DNA of 33,124 nt, taken from an uncultured Spirochaetales bacterium (GTDB lineage: Bacteria > Spirochaetota > Spirochaetia > Sphaerochaetales > Sphaerochaetaceae). The DNA lies in contig CASEKE010000021.1 of NCBI GenBank assembly GCA_949288415.1, forward strand, positions 1-33,124, given 5' to 3'. The position numbers were made by a program, and so were the translations under genes. Below are positions 8,128 through 15,325 of this stretch, piece after piece (position 1 is the first letter of the stretch; every line of letters begins with the position of its first letter). Below the pieces are notes generated by a model that ran no database searches, was not told where the DNA came from, and saw only the letters and a program-made list of their open reading frames with translations.

Positions 8128-9899
8128 CAAGGAACGACATGGAACGCATGACGGCCCGGCTGTGGCTCGGCCCAGATTCCCAGGACAGGGATGAAGCGAA
8201 ATTCCTGGAGAAAAACGAAGAGGCCGTATCCTCGCTGATCACGGACGAGGAATCCAGTCTTCTTACGTTCATATATATCGAGAAGGAGACCGACCTCGAG
8301 ACGCTCGAGATGACATTTCCGAGATATGCGACGAGAAGGAAGATACAGAACCTCGAGGCAAGAGGTCTTGTGCGCTTGACGGGATCTTCTGTCGTCACCA
8401 GGCTTCCGTTTGCACTGGCGCTGTACCCTGCGTTCGGGCGCAGAACCGAAAAGGAAAGGAGACCGCAACGGACCGAGGAGTTCCCCCGCGCGCTGGTCTC
8501 CTTTCTACTCAGGTCGAACAGGGAAACAAGGAACCTGGAGGGAACAGAAGTCACGAAACCGGAGAAATGCCGGGAACTGTTCCCTTTCATGGACGAGAAC
8601 GCCATAAGTGCACTCATAGATCACCTGAAGGACAATCTGAGACTTCTCGGCCTTGCAGAGGAAGGTCGTGCGACATTCGCCTCCACGCTGGAATTCCTCT
8701 CGCTCGGATACGAACAGATGCTCTCGTACATCCTCTGGCCAGGCGCGGACGAGGATGAAAGGAAAAAGAGCTATCTTTTCTTCAGATATCTCTACGAAGC
8801 AGGCATAATCGAGGAAGAGAACTATCCGCGCATCGAGCGGATCGCGACTACGCTGTCCGGCTTCGCGCTTCTCGATTCCGACGAGGACGCCAGATACAGG
8901 GACAGAAAATCGGCATTCATCCGGACCTGCTTCTTCGAGAACAGGGACGGACTGCTCTACCCTCTTGGCCGATGCGAGGAAAGAAATTCGGGCATCACGA
9001 TCGGATCGGACCGCACGATAACGGCGTACGGGAAGCCGGATGCGATGCTTTACATGATATCCGAGCCGATGAAGATCGACACATCGAAGATATTCGAACT
9101 TTCCAAGGAAAGTCTCTCGAAGTATTTCAAGGCAGGCTACAGCGCAGACGATTCGCTCGACCTTCTTTCATCACTGTCCCGTCATCAGATACCCGAGATG
9201 GTCAGGACCCTCGTAGGCTTCTGGTACGACGACTTCAAGCGACTGACTATGCAGAGGGCAATCGTCGTCAGGACGGACGAGGAACACGCGGACAGAATCG
9301 CCAGGATCATCGAGCCGGTGACAGCTGAAAGGCTCTCCCGAACGTGCTTCTTAGTCTCTCCCTGCGACGAGGAAAGGCTGCTCGGAATACTTCCGCAGTC
9401 GCTTGCCGACAAGAAGATCATAGACGGTCCGCAGTTTGTCAGGACCGAGGAGAGAGCAGGCATTTCGTATGTGGAGTACGACGGGAAATCCGTACTGTCC
9501 TTTCCCGACATACCCGAAGAAAGGAAGTATCAGTACAGGAAATCGCTGAAGGACGAGCTGATGTCGGAAATCGACGAGAGCGACGGAAAGAGCAGGACCG
9601 CGCTCAGGCGTCTGATGGTCGAATCGGGACTTCTGTTCAGGAAGGACCAGGTGAACAACCCGCTTCCGTTTGACGAGGCCGATGCGTTCAACTACCAGGA
9701 GAAGCGCAGGCTGCTTCTGCTTGCGCAGAAGGACAGGGAATGCTGTGTCCAGGTTGAGAACCATTCGGGACAGAGCACAATCGGAGGAGTGAGCCTTGTG
9801 CAGAGCTACGAGGAAGGCGACCACACGATAATCGGCAAGAAGATGCTGTCCATCTCAAGGCTCTACCGAGTACGCGTGGTTCCGAAGGCATTCCTATAG
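8124..9899 (+). CDS. Helicase-associated partner of XPB (Helicase_C_3-like)
   Basis: This 591-residue soluble protein starts at a GTG that overlaps the helicase stop as GTGA, with GGAGAG six bases upstream, so the two are translated as a unit. Residues about 45-95 look like a winged-helix or similar helical module (T-F-I-Y-I-E-K-E-T-D-L-E-T-L-E-M-T-F). Residues about 365-455 resemble the XPB/Ssl2 N-terminal-like helicase-associated domain: A-I-V-V-R-T-D-E-E-H-A-D-R-I-A-R-I-I-E-P, then L-V-S-P-C-D-E-E-R-L-L-G-I-L. Mycobacterial XPB is likewise flanked by a helicase-associated-domain protein, and archaeal XPB has the nuclease Bax1 as partner. No nuclease motif is evident here. The assignment rests on position and domain resemblance, so partner is an inference. 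It converges on aroDE with a six-base overlap. Confidence 0.65.
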   Translation: MTRNDMERMTARLWLGPDSQDRDEAKFLEKNEEAVSSLITDEESSLLTFIYIEKETDLETLEMTFPRYATRRKIQNLEARGLVRLTGSSVVTRLPFALALYPAFGRRTEKERRPQRTEEFPRALVSFLLRSNRETRNLEGTEVTKPEKCRELFPFMDENAISALIDHLKDNLRLLGLAEEGRATFASTLEFLSLGYEQMLSYILWPGADEDERKKSYLFFRYLYEAGIIEEENYPRIERIATTLSGFALLDSDEDARYRDRKSAFIRTCFFENRDGLLYPLGRCEERNSGITIGSDRTITAYGKPDAMLYMISEPMKIDTSKIFELSKESLSKYFKAGYSADDSLDLLSSLSRHQIPEMVRTLVGFWYDDFKRLTMQRAIVVRTDEEHADRIARIIEPVTAERLSRTCFLVSPCDEERLLGILPQSLADKKIIDGPQFVRTEERAGISYVEYDGKSVLSFPDIPEERKYQYRKSLKDELMSEIDESDGKSRTALRRLMVESGLLFRKDQVNNPLPFDEADAFNYQEKRRLLLLAQKDRECCVQVENHSGQSTIGGVSLVQSYEEGDHTIIGKKMLSISRLYRVRVVPKAFL

Positions 9900-11336
9900 T
9901 CCAGGATCTACCCAGGACGGATAGTGGTATCCGGTGAAGGCCTCGAACTGCATCTTGCCCTGCTCTATCAGCATCTCGGAGCCGAAATGCAGCTTGCATC
10001 CGGCCTTCTCCGCCTCCTGCAGGACCTTTGTCATCCTCGGCTTGTAGATTATGTCGTACACAATCTCCTTGCCCGTATACGGGAAACCTGCGATCGGATT
10101 GCCGTCGAAGTTGGGATAAAGCCCGACGCTGGTAGTCTGGACGATGAGGTCGACCTTTCCCCTGTACATCGGGGCGTTGTCCAGCGTGTCGTATTCGCAG
10201 AGATTGAGCTTGGCTATCTTCTCCGCATGGCTTAGCGTTCTGTTGAGGATCGTCACCTTCACGCCTCTGTTTCGCAGCGCCCAGACGATGGCCTGGCTGG
10301 CCCCGCCGGCGCCAATCACAAGCGCGGTCTTTATGTGGCCGTCTTCGAGCTCCTTCAATATCGGTCTCAAAAAGCCGTAGTAGTCGGTGTTTATCCCCTT
10401 CCACATCCCGGGCACCCTCACGACGGTGTTGCACGATCCTATCTGCTTGACCTCCCTCGTGATGTTTCCCAGATACGACAGCACATCCGCCTTGAACGGA
10501 ACGGTGACGGAAAATCCGCGCATGCGGATCTGCTCCGCAAAGGCGAAGAACAGCCTCACGTTGTCTACAAGGAACGGGACGTATATTGCGTTGAAGCTTA
10601 TAGCCTGGAAGCCGCGGTTGTGCATCAAGGGAGAGGCGGAATGGAGAACGGGATTGCCTATGATCCCATATACCGCTGTCTTGTCGTCGACCTTGTCGGC
10701 GCGGTAGTCTATCTTGAGCTTCCTAGGCGATATCTGGCCGGGGGCGACCTCGTTGTCGCTTGCGAAGGTCAGCATCGAGCCCATCAGCTTGTACAGCACT
10801 CGCGTGCAGACTCCGTATTCGCCCATGCCTATGACGATCTTGTCGACACCTTTGAGCTCCTCCTTGATCCTGAAGAGCGTCATGACATCCGCAAATCCTC
10901 TTGGAGTAACCGCGATCTTGGCGATGTCGCCACGCTCCGCAAGGTGATATATCTTGCTGAAGATGTCGTCGGGTATCCTCTCCATGTCATGGATGCTGCG
11001 TATTATCTTGACGCCTTTTTCGCGGGCCTTCGTCTCGATGTCGGTCTTCTTTATGTCATCTTCTATGTCCACATAGGCAAACTCGCCGTCGAGCGCCTTG
11101 AGGAAAAGGTCCTTCCTGGTCCTTTCCGCGAGAGAGAAGCGGCCTCCGTCGACCACCCTTCTTATCGTAAGGATCACAGGGATGTCAACCATGGAAGGAA
11201 ATTCCGCGGCCCTCTTCTGCTCCTTGGGCGCAAGCAGATCCACTCTGAGCTCGCAGAGATCTATGTATTCACGATTCTTCGCTACAAGTTCCCTATTCTT
11301 TTCCAATGTGGACTCGCCGAGGCAAAGGCAGATCAT
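9894..11336 (-). CDS. aroDE: Bifunctional 3-dehydroquinate dehydratase / shikimate dehydrogenase
   Basis: The 480-residue fusion carries out two consecutive shikimate-pathway steps. Residues about 1-215 are a type I dehydroquinate dehydratase: E-L-R-V-D-L-L near 30, the His in S-I-H-D-M-E near 115 and the Schiff-base Lys in A-K-I-A-V-T-P near 157. Residues about 220-480 are shikimate dehydrogenase: G-I-I-G-N-P-V-L-H-S-A-S-P-L-M-H-N, the catalytic Lys in V-T-V-P-F-K-A-D and G-A-G-G-A-S-Q-A for NADP binding. N-R-T follows the second strand. Similar fusions occur in chlamydiae, plants and some other bacteria. AGGAG lies about 11 bases before the ATG. It has its own promoter and a hairpin-rich leader. 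With aroK and aroC nearby, three proteins of one pathway are clustered in two convergent units. Confidence 0.93.
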   Translation of the reverse strand: MICLCLGESTLEKNRELVAKNREYIDLCELRVDLLAPKEQKRAAEFPSMVDIPVILTIRRVVDGGRFSLAERTRKDLFLKALDGEFAYVDIEDDIKKTDIETKAREKGVKIIRSIHDMERIPDDIFSKIYHLAERGDIAKIAVTPRGFADVMTLFRIKEELKGVDKIVIGMGEYGVCTRVLYKLMGSMLTFASDNEVAPGQISPRKLKIDYRADKVDDKTAVYGIIGNPVLHSASPLMHNRGFQAISFNAIYVPFLVDNVRLFFAFAEQIRMRGFSVTVPFKADVLSYLGNITREVKQIGSCNTVVRVPGMWKGINTDYYGFLRPILKELEDGHIKTALVIGAGGASQAIVWALRNRGVKVTILNRTLSHAEKIAKLNLCEYDTLDNAPMYRGKVDLIVQTTSVGLYPNFDGNPIAGFPYTGKEIVYDIIYKPRMTKVLQEAEKAGCKLHFGSEMLIEQGKMQFEAFTGYHYPSWVDPGL

Positions 11337-11354
11337 TTCGCTTGGACTCCTGGA

Positions 11355-11396
11355 AGGCCGGTTACGGCCCTGTGTTGTAAAGTCCGGTCGACGGAC
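11355..11396 (-). promoter_or_regulatory. Two short hairpins in the aroDE leader
   Basis: Two perfect five-base-pair stems lie in the roughly 60-nt leader: GGCCG-loop-CGGCC at 11356-11369 (4-nt loop) and GTCCG-loop-CGGAC at 11382-11396 (5-nt loop). They could slow or gate translation, or simply stabilise the 5' end. No leader peptide or known riboswitch is recognised. Confidence 0.3.
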
Positions 11397-11404
11397 ATAA
11401 TCTA

Positions 11405-11433
11405 TATTTAATATTTTTTCATTGTTTTTGCAA
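11405..11433 (-). promoter_or_regulatory. aroDE promoter
   Basis: On the minus strand there is a -35 TTGCAA (11433-11428), a 17-bp spacer and a -10 TAAATA (11410-11405). This gives a start near 11398 and a leader of about 60 nt. Confidence 0.45.
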
Positions 11434-11462
11434 ATGAAAAATCATGCCGTTCCGCTTTTCCA

Positions 11463-11492
11463 TTGAGTATGACAGGCAAGATAAGTTATCAT
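11463..11492 (+). promoter_or_regulatory. Promoter of the ABC-F gene
   Basis: A -35 TTGAGT (11463-11468), an 18-bp spacer and a -10 TATCAT (11487-11492) precede a leader of about 28 nt with AAGGAA six bases before the ATG at 11527. Confidence 0.55.
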
Positions 11493-11526
11493 TCACAGGG
11501 AACCAACGTCTTCCAAGGAAATAGAA

Positions 11527-13467
11527 ATGAACAATCTTCAGATAAGCGACCTGTCGCTCTCCTTCGGGGAGAGAAGGATATTGTCCAACATAAGCTTCAG
11601 CATGAACGAGAGGACCAGGGCGGCTCTGGCCGGTGCCAACGGCTGCGGAAAATCCACCTTGTTCAAGGTGATCAGCGGGCAACTCGAAGCAGACAGCCTG
11701 AATATTTCCATCACCAAAGGTGCAAGGATATCATACCTCCCGCAGTCGGACATCGTTCTCGCATCCGAGACCGTGTACGAGGCCGTGGAAAGAGGCTACG
11801 ACCGGTTCCTGCCTCTTCTTGAGGAACTCGGCAAGCTCGAGGAGAAGGTGGCAAAGGAAGGAAAGAACGTATCCTACGAGCTCGACAGGATCGGTGAGAT
11901 ACATGACTCTCTTGTGGAGAACGGCTACTACGACAGGGCTTCCAGGATAGGTACGATACTGATGGGCCTCGGCTTCAGGGAAAAGGACTTCGGCGCATCC
12001 ACGGATACGTTTTCCGGCGGATGGCAGATGAGGATCGCCCTTGCCAGGATTCTGGTAGAGAATCCGGACTTCCTGCTTCTCGACGAACCTACGAACTACC
12101 TGGACATCGAGGCTCTTACCTGGCTCGAAGAATATCTCAAGAGCTTTCATGGAGGAATCATGCTCGTCTCGCACGACCAGAGCTTCCTCGACGAGACCAT
12201 CGACGAGGTCTACGAGCTGAACAACGGAAAGCTCAGGAACTACCAAGGCAACTACACAAAGTACGTCAGAACCAGGGAGGAGGAGATAAAGGCTCTGGAA
12301 GCCGAATACAGGAGACAGCAGGAAGAGATTCACAGAACCGAGGAGTTCATCGAGCGCTTCAGATACAAGGCCACTAAGGCCAAGCAGGTCCAGTCCCGGA
12401 TCAAAGCGCTGGAAAAGATAGAGGAGATAGAGATTCCGGCACATCTCAAAAAGGTGTCGTTCTCCTTTCCCGAGGCTCCCAGAAGCGGAAATGACGTGAT
12501 GATCGTCGAAAATCTCTTCAAGGCCTACGACAGCAACGTGATATACGACGGATTCTCTTTCATAGTGAACAAGGGCGAGCGTCTTGCCATAACAGGACGC
12601 AACGGAACCGGAAAGTCGACGCTTCTGAGGATCCTTGCGGGAAAGGACGACGACTACAGGGGAACAGTCCGCGACGGCGCAGGAGTTAAAAAAGGCTATT
12701 TCGCTCAGGATGCGGAGCACACGCTGGATCCGGAAAAGGACATAATCGGCGAGCTCGAGGAGATCGCCGACACCAAGGATATCCCGAAGCTGCGCAACAT
12801 GCTTGGCGCATTTCTGTTCTCGAATGACGACATATACAAGAAGTGCGGCGTGCTCTCAGGAGGCGAGAAATCGAGACTCTCGCTGCTCAAGATGCTGATG
12901 CACCCTGCGAATCTCCTGCTTCTGGACGAACCTACAAACCATCTGGACATAAACACGAAGGAAATGCTGCTGGAGGCGATAAAGGACTATGGTGGCACGG
13001 TGATATTCGTAAGCCACGACAAGCATTTCATAAGCAACCTCGCGACGCGCATACTCTACCTATCGGAGGACGGACCGGAATTCTTCCAGGGCGATTTCGA
13101 GTACTTCAACTACAAGCTCAAGGAGAAGGAAGAACGATTCATCCTCGAGACTACGGCCGAAAAAAAGGAAGACGTAGAGAAGAAGAAGCGTAGCATCGAC
13201 CGGGACGATAGGAAGCAGAGAAAGAACAGAATCAAATCCCTCGAACGGGAGATAGATAAGCTCGAACAAGAGATAGACGACATCGATGCCCTTATCTCGG
13301 CCCTTGAAGCCGAAAGCATGAAGGAAGAAGTCTACTCCGATCCGGCGAAAATAACCAAGGTGCTCCTGGAAAAGGCCGAAAAGGAAAAGCAGAGGGATGA
13401 AATGGAGCTGCTCTGGATGCAGAAAAGCGAGGAGATGGAGAGACTCGAAGATGGAAAGGATTGCTGA
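11527..13467 (+). CDS. ABC-F family ATPase (ribosome-associated type)
   Basis: ABC-F proteins bind the ribosomal E site and assist translation or protect against antibiotics; they have no membrane domain. This one has 646 residues and two nucleotide-binding domains. The first has G-A-N-G-C-G-K-S-T near 35-43, signature F-S-G-G-W-Q-M-R and L-L-L-D-E-P-T-N-Y-L-D. The second has G-R-N-G-T-G-K-S-T, L-S-G-G-E-K-S-R and L-L-L-D-E-P-T-N-H-L-D. The linker between them is charged and helical. A C-terminal coiled coil (about 545-646) resembles the DNA- or rRNA-binding tail of Uup/YdiF-like members. Subfamily and function (housekeeping or resistance) cannot be fixed. The maf gene overlaps its 3' end by 17 bases. 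Confidence 0.9.
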   Translation: MNNLQISDLSLSFGERRILSNISFSMNERTRAALAGANGCGKSTLFKVISGQLEADSLNISITKGARISYLPQSDIVLASETVYEAVERGYDRFLPLLEELGKLEEKVAKEGKNVSYELDRIGEIHDSLVENGYYDRASRIGTILMGLGFREKDFGASTDTFSGGWQMRIALARILVENPDFLLLDEPTNYLDIEALTWLEEYLKSFHGGIMLVSHDQSFLDETIDEVYELNNGKLRNYQGNYTKYVRTREEEIKALEAEYRRQQEEIHRTEEFIERFRYKATKAKQVQSRIKALEKIEEIEIPAHLKKVSFSFPEAPRSGNDVMIVENLFKAYDSNVIYDGFSFIVNKGERLAITGRNGTGKSTLLRILAGKDDDYRGTVRDGAGVKKGYFAQDAEHTLDPEKDIIGELEEIADTKDIPKLRNMLGAFLFSNDDIYKKCGVLSGGEKSRLSLLKMLMHPANLLLLDEPTNHLDINTKEMLLEAIKDYGGTVIFVSHDKHFISNLATRILYLSEDGPEFFQGDFEYFNYKLKEKEERFILETTAEKKEDVEKKKRSIDRDDRKQRKNRIKSLEREIDKLEQEIDDIDALISALEAESMKEEVYSDPAKITKVLLEKAEKEKQRDEMELLWMQKSEEMERLEDGKDC

Positions 13468-14068
13468 ACCGGACAGGACCATGACGGACTTCGCACGGCT
13501 ATTTCCGGAACTTGTACTCGTGTCGGGAAGCGCAAACAGGAAGGCGCTGCTCGAAACGGGCGGATGCCGCGTCCATGTTCGCGTATCCGACGCAGATGAG
13601 ATCAAGGACGAAACCGATCCGGAGGGAACGGTCCTAAAGAACGCGGAAAGAAAGATTTCGACATACCTGGCCTCGCCTAAATTCAGACCGGACCTCCCCG
13701 CAGTCAGCGCGGATACGCTGGTAATGTTCTCTTCCAGACTGCTCGGAAAGCCTGCCGACGCAGACGAGGCAATGAAGTTCTATTCGATGCTTTCCGGCAG
13801 GATGCACGAGGTTCTGACGGGAACATGCATCTACCTTCCCGAGAAAAAAAGGACCTTCTCGTTCGTGGACCGTGCACGCGTATGGTTCCGCCATCTGGAA
13901 AGAAGCGAGATGGAAAAATACCTTGCGAGCGGAGAATACGCCGGAGCCGCGGGCGGCTACAGACTGCAGAAGACAGGCTACACGCTCGTCGACAGGATCG
14001 AGGGCGACTGGACAAACGTCGTCGGCCTTCCGCTGGAAAGGCTCATGACCTACAGGAAAAGTTCGTAG
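13451..14068 (+). CDS. maf: Maf-family nucleoside triphosphate pyrophosphatase
   Basis: Maf proteins hydrolyse non-canonical or pyrimidine NTPs and dNTPs to monophosphates, a house-cleaning role. From the ATG at 13451 (GGAGAG eight bases upstream) it has 205 residues. The core motifs are V-S-G-S-A-N-R-K-A-L-L, A-E-R-K-I, V-S-A-D-T-L-V with the catalytic Asp, G-K-P-A-D-A-D-E-A, and the late A-G-G-Y-R-L-Q-K-T-G followed by N-V-V-G-L-P-L. Most relatives have S-P-R-R in the first motif and A-Y-x-I-Q in the last, so this is a divergent member. A shorter start at 13481 is possible. It overlaps the ABC-F gene and runs 19 bases into the convergent arsR. Confidence 0.85.
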   Translation: MERIAEPDRTMTDFARLFPELVLVSGSANRKALLETGGCRVHVRVSDADEIKDETDPEGTVLKNAERKISTYLASPKFRPDLPAVSADTLVMFSSRLLGKPADADEAMKFYSMLSGRMHEVLTGTCIYLPEKKRTFSFVDRARVWFRHLERSEMEKYLASGEYAGAAGGYRLQKTGYTLVDRIEGDWTNVVGLPLERLMTYRKSS

Positions 14069-14355
14069 TAATGCTCTATGCCAAGCTCCAGGATTCTTCT
14101 GATGTGATCGTCGGAAAGGCGGTAGATGACATTTCTGCCGTCCTTGCGGAATCGGACCAGACGGCTCTGTCTGAGGACCTTCAGCTGCTGGGAGATGGCG
14201 CTCTGCGACATTGAAAGAGCATCTGCGATCCGGCCTACCCCGCTTTCACCCTGTTCAAGAAGGAACGAGAGCACACGCAGCCTGGTAGGATCGCCGAAAA
14301 CCTTGAAGAAATCAGCCAGATCGGCCAGTTCGACGTCTGTAAGCTTGTATTCCAT
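14050..14355 (-). CDS. ArsR/SmtB-family metal-sensing repressor with alpha-5 site
   Basis: This is a 101-residue winged-helix protein. F-G-D-P-T-R-L-R-V-L-S-F-L-L opens the domain, the recognition helix is S-M-S-Q-S-A-I-S-Q-Q-L-K-V-L, and the wing is F-R-K-D-G-R-N-V-I-Y-R-L. The C-terminal helix carries an exact D-x-H-x10-H-x2-E motif (S-D-D-H ... I-E-H-Y-Y-E), the same spacing as SmtB D104, H106, H117 and E120, which bind Zn in the dimer. The Cys-based alpha-3 site is absent. It should therefore sense zinc or a similar borderline metal, releasing DNA when loaded. No metal transporter is nearby; the divergent neighbour is a hydroxyacid dehydrogenase. It has no Shine-Dalgarno but a good promoter ends eight bases before the ATG. 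Confidence 0.9.
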   Translation of the reverse strand: MEYKLTDVELADLADFFKVFGDPTRLRVLSFLLEQGESGVGRIADALSMSQSAISQQLKVLRQSRLVRFRKDGRNVIYRLSDDHIRRILELGIEHYYELFL

Positions 14356-14363
14356 ACCATAGG

Positions 14364-14392
14364 ATTCTACTTTCTGAAAGCCCGTTTGTTAA
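14364..14392 (-). promoter_or_regulatory. arsR promoter, probably leaderless
   Basis: On the minus strand there is a -35 TTAACA (14392-14387), a 17-bp spacer and a -10 TAGAAT (14369-14364). Eight bases then lead to the ATG at 14355, placing the transcription start at or next to the start codon. Confidence 0.6.
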
Positions 14393-14400
14393 GTATCATT

Positions 14401-14436
14401 TTCGTTATTCCACAAAACGAACACAGTTGATATAAT
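14401..14436 (+). promoter_or_regulatory. -10 box of the hydroxyacid dehydrogenase operon with upstream inverted repeat
   Basis: A perfect TATAAT (14431-14436) is followed by six bases and the ATG at 14443; no clear -35 is present. An imperfectly placed inverted repeat, TTCGTT (14401-14406) and AACGAA (14416-14421), lies where a -35 would be. It could bind the divergently encoded ArsR or an activator. Confidence 0.45.
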
Positions 14437-14442
14437 CATTCC

Positions 14443-15324
14443 ATGGAAAAAAGAATCGGTTTCATCGGACTTGGAGTCATGGGAAGCCCGATGTGCAGAC
14501 ACCTGATGAAGGCTGCAGAGAGCGTTTTCGTCTACAACAGGACAAAGTCCAAAGCCGACGACCTCGTCGCCGACGGAGCCGTCTGGTGCGACACGGCAGG
14601 AAAAGTCGCAGAGAACAGCGATATCGTATTCACCATAGTCGGATATCCCTCGGACGTCGAGGAGATCTATCTCGGCAAGAACGGGCTCGTCGATGCAGCA
14701 CGGCAGGGACAGCTCTTCATCGACATGACGACGACGAAACCGTCGCTCGACGAAAAGATAGCCGCCTGCCTTGCGGAAAAGGGAGCCGGATTCGTAGACG
14801 CTCCCGTCAGCGGCGGGGATGTCGGAGCGAGGAATGCCACGCTCTCGATCATGGCGGGAGGAAGCGACGAGGACTTCGCCGAAGCCCTGCCATACCTGAA
14901 ACTCCTTGGCAGCAACATCGCCCATCTAGGCAGACCGGGTGCGGGACAGCATACGAAGATGGCCAACCAGATAGTGATTGCCGGAACCATGATCGGAGTC
15001 TCGGAAGCACTGGTCTATGCATCGAAGGCAGGACTCGATCTTAAGCAGACGGTATCGACCATATCGAAAGGCGCTGCAGGGTGCTGGACGCTGGACAATC
15101 TCGCACCGCGAGTCATCGGAGGCGACTTCGCCCCCGGTTTCATGATCGACCACTTCATAAAGGACATGTCGATCGCTCTCGAGGAAAGCGAAAGATTCGG
15201 ACTTGAGCTCAAGGGTCTGGCTCTCGTAAGGAAGCTCTATTGCCACCTCCAGGAAGAAGGCATGGGCAGAGACGGAACGCAGGCGCTTGTCAAAGCTATC
15301 GAAAAGACTGCAAAGGAGGACTGA
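14443..15324 (+). CDS. NAD(P)-dependent beta-hydroxyacid dehydrogenase
   Basis: This belongs to the 3-hydroxyisobutyrate / tartronate-semialdehyde / succinic-semialdehyde reductase family, which interconverts short beta-hydroxyacids and semialdehydes. The 293 residues include the Rossmann motif G-F-I-G-L-G-V-M-G-S-P-M at 5-16 and N-R-T after the second strand, where the Arg suggests NADP(H). The family substrate motif is D-A-P-V-S-G-G-D-V-G-A and the catalytic Lys is in G-A-G-Q-H-T-K-M-A-N-Q. The exact substrate is not decidable. It lies one base upstream of citrate synthase and is clearly its operon partner. The start has no Shine-Dalgarno; TATAAT lies six bases upstream. Confidence 0.85.
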   Translation: MEKRIGFIGLGVMGSPMCRHLMKAAESVFVYNRTKSKADDLVADGAVWCDTAGKVAENSDIVFTIVGYPSDVEEIYLGKNGLVDAARQGQLFIDMTTTKPSLDEKIAACLAEKGAGFVDAPVSGGDVGARNATLSIMAGGSDEDFAEALPYLKLLGSNIAHLGRPGAGQHTKMANQIVIAGTMIGVSEALVYASKAGLDLKQTVSTISKGAAGCWTLDNLAPRVIGGDFAPGFMIDHFIKDMSIALEESERFGLELKGLALVRKLYCHLQEEGMGRDGTQALVKAIEKTAKED

Positions 15325-15325
15325 A

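Noticed and set aside
10335..11411. 358-codon open frame antisense to aroDE
   Set aside because: It covers the well-supported AroDE fusion and has no motif, promoter or ribosome site of its own.
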